From the NCBI GenBank assembly GCA_031399025.1, contig JANNOJ010000056.1, positions 1 to 50,976 of the forward strand: a DNA stretch of 50,976 bases, written 5' to 3'. Both the position numbers and the translations under genes were made by a program. Every line of letters starts with the position of its first letter. The stretch's first letter is position 1. Shown piece by piece: positions 16,888 to 24,672 of this stretch. The notes under the pieces are model-generated. The model had not been told where the DNA came from. It saw only the letters and a list, made by a program, of their open reading frames with translations, and did no database searches. Source of the stretch: CBDBZL01 sp031399025. GTDB taxonomy: Bacteria; Pseudomonadota; Alphaproteobacteria; Sphingomonadales; Sphingomonadaceae.

Positions 16888-17018
16888 CCATGCTTCACAG
16901 ATTCGCCCGGCACGCCCGGGCCAAATCGACTTCGCGGCGCCATTCGCCTCGGGGAGGCCGCCTGCGCGGCGCAAGTGCCCCTTCCTATTCGGTTGGGCAG
17001 ATTGGAGACGGAAGATGA
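16884..17018 (+). other. bchZ-pufB interval: 44-codon ORF and GC hairpins at the usual pufQ position
   Basis: The 127 bases between bchZ and pufB hold an ORF of 44 codons (MTMLHRFARHARAKS...) whose ATG overlaps the bchZ stop and whose TGA overlaps the pufB ATG, both as ATGA. It is basic, has no membrane span and does not look like PufQ. The stretch also holds two perfect GC stems: GCCCGG-CACGC-CCGGGC at 16905-16921 and GCCGC-CTGC-GCGGC near 16965-16978. It may be a structured leader rather than a gene. Confidence 0.35.
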
Positions 17019-17251
17019 GCGATTTGAATCAGCGAGACGATCGCTTCGGACCGGGGACGTACCTGACCCCGGAAGAAGCAAAGGAGTTCCACAAGCTGTT
17101 CGTGACGAACTTCATCATCTTCACCGTGGTGGCGATCATCGCCCACGTCCTCGCCTGGATGTGGCGCCCGTGGCTGCCCGGCGACGAAGGCTACGCTGCC
17201 CTCGAAACCGGGACGCAATACGCCGCCCTGGCAATGAACCTCTTGGCATAA
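17015..17251 (+). CDS. pufB: light-harvesting 1 beta polypeptide
   Basis: A core antenna subunit that binds bacteriochlorophyll in the RC-LH1 ring. The protein is 78 residues. It has a polar N-terminus with LTPEEAKEFHKLFVTNFIIF, one membrane span, His44 in IIAHVLAWMWRPWLP as the expected bacteriochlorophyll ligand, and the WRPW end motif. After WRPWLP there is an unusual extension of about 24 residues (GDEGYAALETGTQYAALAMN and more), where most LH1 beta chains stop. GGAGACGG lies just upstream of the ATG. It is the first puf gene, without pufQ before it. Confidence 0.95.
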   Translation: MSDLNQRDDRFGPGTYLTPEEAKEFHKLFVTNFIIFTVVAIIAHVLAWMWRPWLPGDEGYAALETGTQYAALAMNLLA

Positions 17252-17263
17252 GGAGCCACCATC

Positions 17264-17500
17264 ATGTGGAGAGTATGGCTTATCTTCGACCCGCGCCGGA
17301 CGCTGGTCGCATTGTTCGTCTTCCTGTTTGTGCTGGCGCTGTTGATTCACTTCATCCTGCTCAGCACCGACCGGTTCAACTGGCTCGATGGCCCCCGCGG
17401 AGACCAGGCGGTGGCAACCGCGCTGCCGGCCGGCGCGCCGGCGACCGTGGCCGCCCCGGCGGCCGCTCCGGTCGTCGCGACGGACCAGACAGCGCCCTGA
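17264..17500 (+). CDS. pufA: light-harvesting 1 alpha polypeptide
   Basis: Partner of PufB in the LH1 ring. The protein is 78 residues. It starts MWRVWLIFDPRRTLVALFVF, has one membrane span with His29 in LLIHFILLSTDRFNWL as the bacteriochlorophyll ligand, and follows with a long Ala/Pro-rich tail (residues 43-78, such as ALPAGAPATVAAPAAAPVV). Typical LH1 alpha chains are about 50-60 residues, so the tail is longer than usual. AAGGAG lies 7 bases before the ATG. A stable hairpin follows before pufL. Confidence 0.96.
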   Translation: MWRVWLIFDPRRTLVALFVFLFVLALLIHFILLSTDRFNWLDGPRGDQAVATALPAGAPATVAAPAAAPVVATDQTAP

Positions 17501-17513
17501 TGAAGGGACGCGG

Positions 17514-17547
17514 GCGGGCGATGAAGCGCCAGGCTCTTCTCGCCCGC
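17514..17547 (+). other. pufA-pufL intercistronic RNA hairpin
   Basis: GCGGGCGA (17514-17521) pairs with TCGCCCGC (17540-17547), and inside it GAAG pairs with CTTC around a 9-base loop, with one unpaired T. In Rhodobacter, hairpins at this place protect the pufBA part of the mRNA from 3' decay, so that antenna is made in excess of reaction centres. The same role is inferred here. Confidence 0.65.
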
Positions 17548-17592
17548 TGCTGAGAATACGATTCCGTTCTAGAGCGGGGGGAGAGGTGCGAC

Positions 17593-18429
17593 ATGCTACT
17601 GAGCTTCGAGCGTAAATACCGGGTTCGCGGCGGCACCTTCATCGGCGGCGACCTGTTCGACTTCTGGGTGGGTCCGTTCTACGTCGGGTTCTTCGGGGTG
17701 ACGACGGCGCTGTTCGCGCTGCTCGGCACTCTGTTGATCTTCTACTCTGCCTCCTTGGGACCGACTTGGAACCCCTGGCTGATCTCGATCGCCCCGCCCG
17801 ACCTGTCCTACGGCCTCGCCCTGGCACCTTTGCGCGAAGGCGGCTTCTGGCAGATCATCACGGTGTGCGCGCTCGGGGCCTTCATCAGCTGGGCGCTCCG
17901 CGAGGCGGAGATCTGCCGCAAGCTGGGCATCGGCTACCACGTCCCGGTCGCCTTCGGGGTCGCGATTTTCGCCTATGCCAGCCTCGTTGTCATCCGCCCC
18001 TTGCTGCTGGGCGCCTGGGGACACGGCTTTCCCTATGGCATCTTCAGCCATTTGGACTGGGTGTCGAACACCGGCTACCAGTATCTCCATTTCCACTACA
18101 ACCCGGCGCACATGCTCGCCGTCTCGTTCTTCTTCACCACCACCTTCGCGCTGGGCCTGCACGGCGGCGCCATCCTTGCCGCGGCCAACCCGGGTAAGGG
18201 CGAAACGGTGAAGACGACCGAATACGAGGACACCTTCTTCCGCGACCTGATGGGCTATTCGGTCGGCACCCTGGGCATCCACCGGGTCGGGCTGCTGCTG
18301 GCGCTCAACGCGGGCTTCTGGAGCGCGGTATGCATCATCATTTCGGGCCCGATGTGGACCCAGGGCTGGCCGGAATGGTGGACCTGGTGGCTCGACCTGC
18401 CGATCTGGTCCCAGGGAGCTGACGTCTGA
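17593..18429 (+). CDS. pufL: photosynthetic reaction centre L subunit
   Basis: Binds, with PufM, the special pair, accessory bacteriochlorophylls, bacteriopheophytins, quinones and iron of the type II reaction centre. The 278-residue protein begins MLLSFERKYRVRGGTFIGGD and has five membrane spans. Landmarks are LHFHYNPAHMLAVSFFFTT (special-pair histidine region) and the fourth-fifth span region GYSVGTLGIHRVGLLLALNAGFWSA in outline, with the iron/quinone histidine. GGGGGGAGAGG lies upstream of the ATG. The stop overlaps the pufM start. Confidence 0.98.
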   Translation: MLLSFERKYRVRGGTFIGGDLFDFWVGPFYVGFFGVTTALFALLGTLLIFYSASLGPTWNPWLISIAPPDLSYGLALAPLREGGFWQIITVCALGAFISWALREAEICRKLGIGYHVPVAFGVAIFAYASLVVIRPLLLGAWGHGFPYGIFSHLDWVSNTGYQYLHFHYNPAHMLAVSFFFTTTFALGLHGGAILAAANPGKGETVKTTEYEDTFFRDLMGYSVGTLGIHRVGLLLALNAGFWSAVCIIISGPMWTQGWPEWWTWWLDLPIWSQGADV

Positions 18430-19403
18430 TGGCACGCTACCAGAACATCCTCACCCAGGTCCAGCTGGTCGCCTTGCCCGAGGCTGGGCCGCCGCTTCCT
18501 TACGGCGACGATCGGCGCAGCGGCCAGGGCGCGCTGTATTACTGGCTGGGCAAGCTGGGGGCCGCGCAAGTGGGGCCGATCTATCTCGGCCGGCTGGGCA
18601 CCGCCTCGCTGATCTTCGGTTTCCTCGCCATCGAGATCATCGGCCTCAACATGTGGGCGAGCGTGAACTGGGATCCGGTCCAGTTCGTTCGCCAGCTCCC
18701 CTGGCTGGCGCTCGAGCCGCCCGGGCCGCAATGGGGCTTCACCCTCTTCGTGCCCCTGGCTCAGGGCGGCTGGTGGCAGATGGCCGGCTTCTTCCTCACC
18801 GTCTCGATCCTGCTATGGTGGGCGCGCACCTATGCCAGGGCGCGGGCGCTCGGCATGGGCACCCATGTCTCGTGGGCGTTCCTGTCGGCCATCTGGCTGT
18901 ACCTGGTGCTCGGCTTCATCCGCCCGCTGCTGATGGGTAGCTGGGCCGAGGCGGTGCCGTTCGGCATCTTCCCGCACCTCGATTGGACCGCCGCGTTCTC
19001 CATCCGCTACGGCAACCTGTTCTACAACCCGTTCCACTGCCTCTCGATCACCTTCCTCTACGGCTCGACCTTGTTGTTCGCCATGCACGGCGCAACGATC
19101 CTGGCGACCGCGCGCTACGGCTCCGAGCGCGAGGTCGAGCAGATCACCGACCGGGGCACGGGCTTCGAACGCGGCATGCTGTTCTGGCGCTGGACGATGG
19201 GCTTCAACGCGACGGCTGAATCGATCCATCGCTGGGCCTGGTGGTTCGCGGTGCTGACTACGCTCACCGGCGGGATCGGCATCCTGCTCACCGGCACGGT
19301 GGTCGACAATTGGTACCTGTGGGCGGTGGAGCACCATTACGCGCCGTCCTACCCCGATACCGGCGTGATCGATCCGTCCTCGCAATCGGAGGCAGCACAA
19401 TGA
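18429..19403 (+). CDS. pufM: photosynthetic reaction centre M subunit
   Basis: The second cofactor-binding subunit of the reaction centre. The 324-residue protein begins MARYQNILTQVQLV and has five membrane spans. It carries NLFYNPFHCLSITFLYGS (special-pair histidine region) and RWTMGFNATAESIHRWAWW, with the His region for iron and QA. The C-terminus continues after the fifth span to WAVEHHYAPSYPDTGVIDPSS. It overlaps pufL by one base and pufC by 4 bases. Confidence 0.98.
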   Translation: MARYQNILTQVQLVALPEAGPPLPYGDDRRSGQGALYYWLGKLGAAQVGPIYLGRLGTASLIFGFLAIEIIGLNMWASVNWDPVQFVRQLPWLALEPPGPQWGFTLFVPLAQGGWWQMAGFFLTVSILLWWARTYARARALGMGTHVSWAFLSAIWLYLVLGFIRPLLMGSWAEAVPFGIFPHLDWTAAFSIRYGNLFYNPFHCLSITFLYGSTLLFAMHGATILATARYGSEREVEQITDRGTGFERGMLFWRWTMGFNATAESIHRWAWWFAVLTTLTGGIGILLTGTVVDNWYLWAVEHHYAPSYPDTGVIDPSSQSEAAQ

Positions 19404-20506
19404 GCCGCACCGTCCCGCTCGCTGCCGCCTCGCTGGCCCTGCTGCTCGGGGGCTGCGAGCTCGGCCCGAAAGTATCGCAGCAGACCGGTTACCGCGGCAC
19501 CGGCGTGGCGCAGATCTACGATGTCAACACTTACGCAGAAGGCGACCAGGTGCCCGCGCCGCCGTACCCGCTGCCGCCGGCGGGCGGTCCGCTGGCGACC
19601 GAGACCTACCAGAACGTCCAGGTGCTCACCGACATGAACACCGAACAGTTCAACCACCTCATGGCCGCGATCACCGAATGGGTCTCGCCCGAACAGGGCT
19701 GCGCCTATTGCCACAACCCGGCCGACATGGCCGACGACAGCGTCTACACCAAGGACGTCGCCCGGCGGATGCTGCAGATGACCCGCGCGCTCAACGGCGA
19801 ATGGGACAGCCATACCGGGCAGACCGGGGTCACCTGCTACACCTGCCATCGTGGCGAGCCGGTGCCCAGCGCCGTGTGGGCGCAGACTCCCGTCGGCAAT
19901 CAGCAATCGGTCCGCAACCAGCGCCGCGGCCAGAACGCGCCCGATCCCAACGTGGGTTACGCCTCGCTGCCTTCCGACATCTTCAACCGGTACTTCTCCG
20001 GAAATCCCAGCGTCGTGCGGGTTGCCTCGACCAGCGCCTACCCGTCCGCGCAGCACACCGTGTCAACGATGGCGGCGGAAGACAGCTACGGGGTGATGAT
20101 GCACCTCAGCCAGGCGCTGGGGATCAATTGCACCTATTGCCATAACAGCCAGTCGTTCCAGTCGTGGAGCCAGAGCAGCGCGCAGCGGGCGACCGCCTGG
20201 TACGGCATCCAGATGGTGCGCGACATCAACGAAGGCTATATTACCCCACTGGCGCCGATCTTCCCGGCCAACCGCAAGGGACCGCTGGGCGATCCGTACA
20301 AGGCCAATTGTCTGACGTGCCACCAGGGGCAAGCCAAGCCGCTCAACGGGCAGTCGATGATCGCGGACTATCCGTATCTCCACCCGCCGGGCGTGGTCGC
20401 CGCGTCGATGCAATCGCCGGCTGATGCGATCATTTCAGAGGTTCTGGCAGAGCCTGAGGAAATGACCGACGAGAGCGGCGTGCCTGCTCCGCCCAACACC
20501 CAGTAA
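19400..20506 (+). CDS. pufC: tetraheme reaction centre cytochrome c subunit
   Basis: Periplasmic electron donor docked on the reaction centre. The 368-residue precursor has a lipoprotein signal with lipobox LLGGC and Cys19 as the probable lipid anchor. Four CxxCH heme sites are seen: CAYCH at 101-105, CYTCH at 146-150, CTYCH at 244-248 and CLTCH at 304-308. Met-containing helices before each site (DMNTEQFNHLM, RRMLQMTRA, GVMMHLSQA, GIQMVRDIN) fit the sixth ligands. It ends with an acidic, Pro-rich tail. It is the last gene of the puf run and ends tail-to-tail with orf76. Confidence 0.96.
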   Translation: MSRTVPLAAASLALLLGGCELGPKVSQQTGYRGTGVAQIYDVNTYAEGDQVPAPPYPLPPAGGPLATETYQNVQVLTDMNTEQFNHLMAAITEWVSPEQGCAYCHNPADMADDSVYTKDVARRMLQMTRALNGEWDSHTGQTGVTCYTCHRGEPVPSAVWAQTPVGNQQSVRNQRRGQNAPDPNVGYASLPSDIFNRYFSGNPSVVRVASTSAYPSAQHTVSTMAAEDSYGVMMHLSQALGINCTYCHNSQSFQSWSQSSAQRATAWYGIQMVRDINEGYITPLAPIFPANRKGPLGDPYKANCLTCHQGQAKPLNGQSMIADYPYLHPPGVVAASMQSPADAIISEVLAEPEEMTDESGVPAPPNTQ

Positions 20507-20510
20507 GTCG

Positions 20511-20528
20511 TCCCACCTAGCGCTGGGA
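20511..20528. terminator. possible stem between convergent pufC and orf76
   Basis: TCCCA-8 bases-TGGGA lies 5 bases after the pufC stop and just beyond the orf76 stop on the other strand. It is short and has no T tract, so any terminator role is weak. Confidence 0.25.
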
Positions 20529-20535
20529 TCGGCCG

Positions 20536-20766
20536 TCAGGTCGTTCGGTTAGGCGACGCGCCCTCCGGGTCGAGGGAAGGATCTTCCTCGCGCGCATGAA
20601 GAACGGCCTCGCGCCGTTCATCGTCGGCTACGTGCCCGGCGGGCGAATCCATCGGATGGCGGTTCTCGGGCTTACGCTGGAACCAGATGAAGTACACCAC
20701 CGCCACCAGTAAGACGATGCCGAGTGTGACCAGGGCAAGAACGCCGGTAATGCCATAATCTGTCAT
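20536..20766 (-). CDS. small single-span membrane protein downstream of hemA
   Basis: A 76-residue ORF with one clear membrane span (residues 5-28, GITGVLALVTLGIVLLVAVVYFIW), then a charged, hydrophilic C-terminal half (FQRKPENRHPMD and an Asp/Glu/Arg-rich tail). It lies 59 bases after hemA on the same strand, as the last gene of the bchF-hemA run, and converges on pufC. I do not recognise it. Its shape fits an accessory polypeptide of a membrane complex, such as the RC-LH1 core, but that is only a guess. Codon use matches the neighbours. Confidence 0.65.
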   Translation of the reverse strand: MTDYGITGVLALVTLGIVLLVAVVYFIWFQRKPENRHPMDSPAGHVADDERREAVLHAREEDPSLDPEGASPNRTT

Positions 20767-20825
20767 GCAGGGCGAACCCGCATCCGCAACGCGGGTTCCC
20801 CGATTTTTTCATTCCCATCATCGAG

Positions 20826-22046
20826 TTAGGCAGCGATGGCGATCCGGTTGAGGGCGCAGCGCGACCACAATTCGCTGAGCGCCGCGACCAGCCGGTCGAT
20901 GTCGTCGTCGGAATGGACCGGCGAGGGGGTGATCCGCAGCCGCTCGGTGCCGCGCGGCACCGTGGGATAGTTGATCGGTTGCACGTAGATGCCGTGCTCC
21001 TCGAGCAGCCAGTCGCTGATCCGCTTGGTATGGTGCGGGTCGCCGACCATCACCGGGATGATGTGGCTGGGATTGTCGAGCATCGGGATGCCGAGCATCT
21101 TCAGCCGCGCCCGCACCTTGGCCACCCGGTCGCGATGCGTCTCGCGCTCGGCCGAGCTGTCTTTCAGGTGCCGCACGCTCGCGCACGCCCCCGCGGCAAG
21201 CGCCGGCGGCAGCGCGGTGGTGAAGATGAAGCCGGAAGCAAAGCTGCGCACGAAGTCGCACAGCGCATCGGAGGACGCGATGTAGCCGCCCATCACCCCG
21301 AACGCCTTGCCCAGCGTGCCCTCGATCACGTCGATCCGGTCCATCAGCCCGCGCTCTTCGGCCACCCCGCCCCCACGCGCCCCGTACAGCCCCACCGCAT
21401 GGACTTCGTCGATGTACGACAGCGCGCCGTGCGCTTCGCACACCTCGATGATCTCCTCGATCGGGGCGATGTCGCCATCCATCGAATAGATGCTCTCGAA
21501 CGCCACCAGCTTGGGGATTGCGGGGTCGAGCGCGGCCAGCCGGCGGTCGAGATCGCGCCAGTCGTTATGCGCGAAGATCTGCCGCTCGGCCCGGCTGTGG
21601 CGGATGCCCTCGATCATCGAGGCGTGGTTGCCGGCGTCGGACAGCACCACGCAGCCGGGCAGCCGGGCGGCGAGGGTGCCCAGCGCAGCCCAGTTCGAGA
21701 CATAGCCCGAAGTGAACAGCAGCGCCGCCTGCTTGCCGTGCAGGTCCGCCAGCTCGGCCTCGAGCTGCACGTGCTGGTGCGTGGTTCCGGAAATGTTGCG
21801 CGTGCCCCCGGCGCCCGCGCCGCAGCGATCGAGCGCCGCGTGCATCGCGCCGACCACCGCAGGATGCTGACCCATGCCCAGATAATCGTTCGAGCACCAG
21901 ACGGTGACCTCCTGCCGGTCCCCCTCATGGTGCCGGGTCGCGCGCGGGAAGGCGCCGGCGCGGCGCTCGAGCTCGGCGAAGATGCGGTAATTGCCTTCGT
22001 CGCGCAAGCCGTCTAGCTCGGCGCGGAAAAACTGCTCAAAGTCCAT
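20826..22046 (-). CDS. hemA: 5-aminolevulinate synthase
   Basis: PLP enzyme condensing glycine and succinyl-CoA to 5-aminolevulinate, the entry to tetrapyrroles. The 406-residue protein begins MDFEQFFRAELDGLRDEGNY. It has VWCSNDYLGMGQHP, GAGAGGTRNISGT, YIDEVHAVGLYGARGGGVAE and the PLP lysine in EGTLGKAFGVMGGY. The start at 22046 lies inside the end of puhE (11-base overlap), so it belongs to the photosynthesis operon rather than to a separate haem locus. A second ALAS elsewhere in the genome is possible. Confidence 0.97.
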   Translation of the reverse strand: MDFEQFFRAELDGLRDEGNYRIFAELERRAGAFPRATRHHEGDRQEVTVWCSNDYLGMGQHPAVVGAMHAALDRCGAGAGGTRNISGTTHQHVQLEAELADLHGKQAALLFTSGYVSNWAALGTLAARLPGCVVLSDAGNHASMIEGIRHSRAERQIFAHNDWRDLDRRLAALDPAIPKLVAFESIYSMDGDIAPIEEIIEVCEAHGALSYIDEVHAVGLYGARGGGVAEERGLMDRIDVIEGTLGKAFGVMGGYIASSDALCDFVRSFASGFIFTTALPPALAAGACASVRHLKDSSAERETHRDRVAKVRARLKMLGIPMLDNPSHIIPVMVGDPHHTKRISDWLLEEHGIYVQPINYPTVPRGTERLRITPSPVHSDDDIDRLVAALSELWSRCALNRIAIAA

Positions 22047-22836
22047 AAGGGCCCCCCTTGATTTCTGCGCCCGTCCGGGCGGGCAACGCCCAGCGCCACA
22101 ACGCACCGTCGCGCAGGGGCAAAGCGAGGAAAAAGTGCTCGAGTGCGCCGAGCGCCGCGAGCGCGAACAACAGGCCGGCGGCAGCGGTGTCCGCACCGGC
22201 CGGCGCGGCCGCGGCGCGCGCGCCCAGCCAGGCGGCGAGCGCCACCGTCGCCACCAGCGAGACCAGCAGCCAGGGCCCGAACCGGCTCGGGCCGAAGTAG
22301 CTCGTCAGGTAGCGCAGCTGCGCGGGCAGCAGCTCGTGCGAGAAGTTGGGCACGCCGGCGAACAAATTGAGCTTGGCGCTGAGCCGCAGGCCGAACAGCA
22401 GCGCGAAGGTGGCGGCACCGGTCTGGTTGGGCGCGCCCCAGGTGACCAGCAGCAACAACGCCAGCGTGGCGGCGAGCGCGATCTCGTGATGGATCACCGT
22501 AGCGGTGGCCTGCGTGAACCTGCGCCAGCCGGCCGCGCCTGGCTCGGCATCGCCGCGGCGCGGACCACCGACGGCACCGGTGAGAAAAGCCAGCTCCTGC
22601 CAGCCCCAGACCGCCAGCGCGCCGCAGAAGGAGAGATAGACCGCCGCGGTGGTATTCGAATGCCCAGCGAGGGCCACCACCAGCAACCCAGCAGCCCCGG
22701 CCACGCCGCCGATCGCCAGGCTGCGGCGATAGGTCTCGCGCGGGCGGTTGGCCGCCCACACGATCAGCGCCGTGCCCGCGAACCACAGCACCAGGACCGC
22801 GCTTGCCGGGAGCAGGTGCTCGGCCAGGCTCACCAC
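22036..22836 (-). CDS. puhE: photosynthetic complex assembly protein PuhE (DUF3623)
   Basis: A 266-residue membrane protein with about seven hydrophobic segments. It starts MVSLAEHLLPASAVLVLWFAG and includes the family-typical SFCGALAVWGWQELAFLTG, VIHHEIALAATLALLLLVTW and FGLRLSAKLNLFAGVPNFSHELLP in outline. In Rhodobacter capsulatus PuhE modulates bacteriochlorophyll production and RC-LH1 assembly. It overlaps the acsF end by 7 bases and the hemA start by 11 bases. Confidence 0.92.
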   Translation of the reverse strand: MVSLAEHLLPASAVLVLWFAGTALIVWAANRPRETYRRSLAIGGVAGAAGLLVVALAGHSNTTAAVYLSFCGALAVWGWQELAFLTGAVGGPRRGDAEPGAAGWRRFTQATATVIHHEIALAATLALLLLVTWGAPNQTGAATFALLFGLRLSAKLNLFAGVPNFSHELLPAQLRYLTSYFGPSRFGPWLLVSLVATVALAAWLGARAAAAPAGADTAAAGLLFALAALGALEHFFLALPLRDGALWRWALPARTGAEIKGGPYGL

Positions 22837-23909
22837 GATGGCGCCATCCGCACCGAAGCGGGCAGCGCACGGGTTTCGGGCCGCAGCAGGTAGAGCCGCG
22901 CGAAGGTAAGGCCCGCGCCGGCGATCCCGCCGATCCGCTTGAACCAGCCGCCGATGCCGCCCTGGGCGCGGCCCGCCTCGATCCGCTCGGCCATCGCCAG
23001 CATCATATCCATGCCGCGGCGGAAGCGCGGGTCATCGGTGGGCAGGGTGTCGGGGAAGACCTGCCGGCTGATCTGCGAGCAGATCGTGAACACGCGGTAG
23101 TCGTAATCCCTGGGGTCCATGCCGAGCGCGGCATGGAACACCGGCCGGGCATGGTCGCGCACATACATGGTGGCGTAGACCGAGAGCACGAAGAAGCGGA
23201 TCCACAGCCGGTTCGCGCCCGTCAGCAGCCTGGGGTCCGAGCGCAGCAGCAGCGCGAACGCCTCGCCGTGGCGGAACTCGTCATTGCACCAGTTCTCGAA
23301 CCAGGTGAAGATCGGATGGAACTGCAGCTCCGGGTGGCGGGCGAGCTGGCGGTAGATGGTGATGTAGCGCGCATAACCGATCTTCTCGGACAGATAGACC
23401 GCGTAGAAGATGAACTTGGGCCGGAAGAACGTGTATTTCTTGGTCTTGGTCAGGAAGCCGAGGTCGACGCCCAGCCCGGCATCCTTGAGCACGTGGTTGA
23501 TGAAGCCGGCATGGCGGCTCTCGTCGCGCGCGAGCAGGCGGAACAGCGCCTTGACGTCGGGATTCTTCGTCCGCTTGGCGATCTCGGCATAGAGGATGCA
23601 GCCCGAGAACTCCGAGGTGAGCGAGCTGACGAGGAAATCGGTGAACTCGCGGCGCAATTCGGGTTCGAGCGATTCCAGCACGCCTTCGAACGCCGTGGTC
23701 CGCTTGAAGTGATCCTTGTTGGGGTCGCTCTCCATCTCGGCGATCAGCGCGTCCCATTCGGCGCGTACCGAGGAGACGTCGGTGCGGTCGAGCTTGGCGA
23801 AATCGGTGGTGTAGAAGCGGGGGCTGAGCACGGTGTCCACCCGCGCCATCGCCAGCGTATCGGGCGCGAAAGTCTCGGCTTCGGCGTTGATGCGGGTGTG
23901 GGCGTTCAT
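22830..23909 (-). CDS. acsF: aerobic Mg-protoporphyrin IX monomethyl ester cyclase
   Basis: Diiron oxygenase that forms the fifth ring (ring E) of the chlorin using O2. The 359-residue protein has the iron-ligand motifs TSEFSGCILYAEIAKR, ARDESRHAGFINH (E-x-x-H) and NDEFRHGEAFALLL (E-x-x-H). No bchE, the oxygen-independent cyclase, is in this window, which fits an aerobic phototroph. It overlaps the upstream orf99 as ATGA and the downstream puhE by 7 bases. Confidence 0.97.
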   Translation of the reverse strand: MNAHTRINAEAETFAPDTLAMARVDTVLSPRFYTTDFAKLDRTDVSSVRAEWDALIAEMESDPNKDHFKRTTAFEGVLESLEPELRREFTDFLVSSLTSEFSGCILYAEIAKRTKNPDVKALFRLLARDESRHAGFINHVLKDAGLGVDLGFLTKTKKYTFFRPKFIFYAVYLSEKIGYARYITIYRQLARHPELQFHPIFTWFENWCNDEFRHGEAFALLLRSDPRLLTGANRLWIRFFVLSVYATMYVRDHARPVFHAALGMDPRDYDYRVFTICSQISRQVFPDTLPTDDPRFRRGMDMMLAMAERIEAGRAQGGIGGWFKRIGGIAGAGLTFARLYLLRPETRALPASVRMAPSW

Positions 23910-24205
23910 GACAATTTCCCGGAAGAGAAGCTGACCTCGTAAAGCTCGCCAAGGTCGAAATAGGCCGCGGTGCGAGTCCAGGCGCGGCGCAGCGCACCGG
24001 CCGGGCGTACGGTGGCGGTGCGGCGGAAGCTGGCGCTCTGGCCGAACGGCACGATCACCGGCTCGCCATGGACCTGCACCCGGTCACCCGGACCCATTGC
24101 GATATCGCCCTCCAGCTCGACATGGGCGTGAAAGGCGCTCTCGCTCTGCTCCACCGAGATGGTGCAATTGGTCTCGAACGGCGCGGGGGCCAGGCGCAGG
24201 CTCAT
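23906..24205 (-). CDS. conserved-position small protein between puhC and acsF
   Basis: A 99-residue soluble-looking protein (MSLRLAPAPFETNCTISVEQ...). It is rich in beta-strand-like patterns, such as FHAHVELEGDIAMGPGDRVQVHGEPVIVPFG, in outline, and has no membrane span. It is joined to puhC and to acsF by ATGA overlaps on both sides, so it should be made in step with them. Many purple-bacterial clusters have an unnamed ORF at this place. I do not know its function. A helper of AcsF or a stabilising partner is possible, but this rests only on position. Confidence 0.8.
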   Translation of the reverse strand: MSLRLAPAPFETNCTISVEQSESAFHAHVELEGDIAMGPGDRVQVHGEPVIVPFGQSASFRRTATVRPAGALRRAWTRTAAYFDLGELYEVSFSSGKLS

Positions 24206-24672
24206 GCCACGGGCTCCAGCAGGCGGGCGAAGGCCGCGCGATTGTCGGGACCAAAGCCGCTGAGTTCGACCGTCCGCCCGGTCACCGGATCGGTCAGCGA
24301 CAGCATGCCGTTGCCCCACATCGTCAGGCGGAAGGCCGCCTCGGAGCCGGCGCCGTACATCCGCCGTTCGCGGGCGAGGCCGCGCATCACGCCGCGGATG
24401 AAGCCGCTGCCTTCCTGGCCGATCAGCGCCACGGTTTCGCCGGCGGAGGCATCGGATACCCGCACGGTCCCGTCGGCCTGGTCCTCAAAGCGCAGCATTC
24501 GCTCGGCGGTGGGCCGGGTGCCGGCATCGGCCCGCACCACTTCGGCGCCCGGCGCGGGATCGACCAAGCCCAGGCGCACCGCGCTCACCAGCCCGAGCGA
24601 TACCAGCACCAGCGCACCAGCGGCCGCGAGCGCTCCGGGCGGCACCATCCGGTCATGGGTGTGCGCGCTCAT
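24202..24672 (-). CDS. puhC: photosynthetic complex assembly protein PuhC
   Basis: A 156-residue membrane-anchored protein needed for normal RC-LH1 assembly in Rhodobacter. One N-terminal membrane span (about residues 13-35, ALAAAGALVLVSLGLVSAVRLG) is followed by a soluble domain with LRFEDQADGTVRVSDASAGE, IGQEGSGFIRGVMRGLARER and FRLTMWGNGMLSLTDPVTGR, all typical of PuhC. The start overlaps the puhB stop by 4 bases and its stop overlaps the next gene by 4 bases. Confidence 0.92.
   Translation of the reverse strand: MSAHTHDRMVPPGALAAAGALVLVSLGLVSAVRLGLVDPAPGAEVVRADAGTRPTAERMLRFEDQADGTVRVSDASAGETVALIGQEGSGFIRGVMRGLARERRMYGAGSEAAFRLTMWGNGMLSLTDPVTGRTVELSGFGPDNRAAFARLLEPVA

Noticed and set aside
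16884..17014. A pufQ gene in front of pufB
   Set aside because: The ORF here is only 44 codons, basic and without a membrane span, so it is not PufQ.
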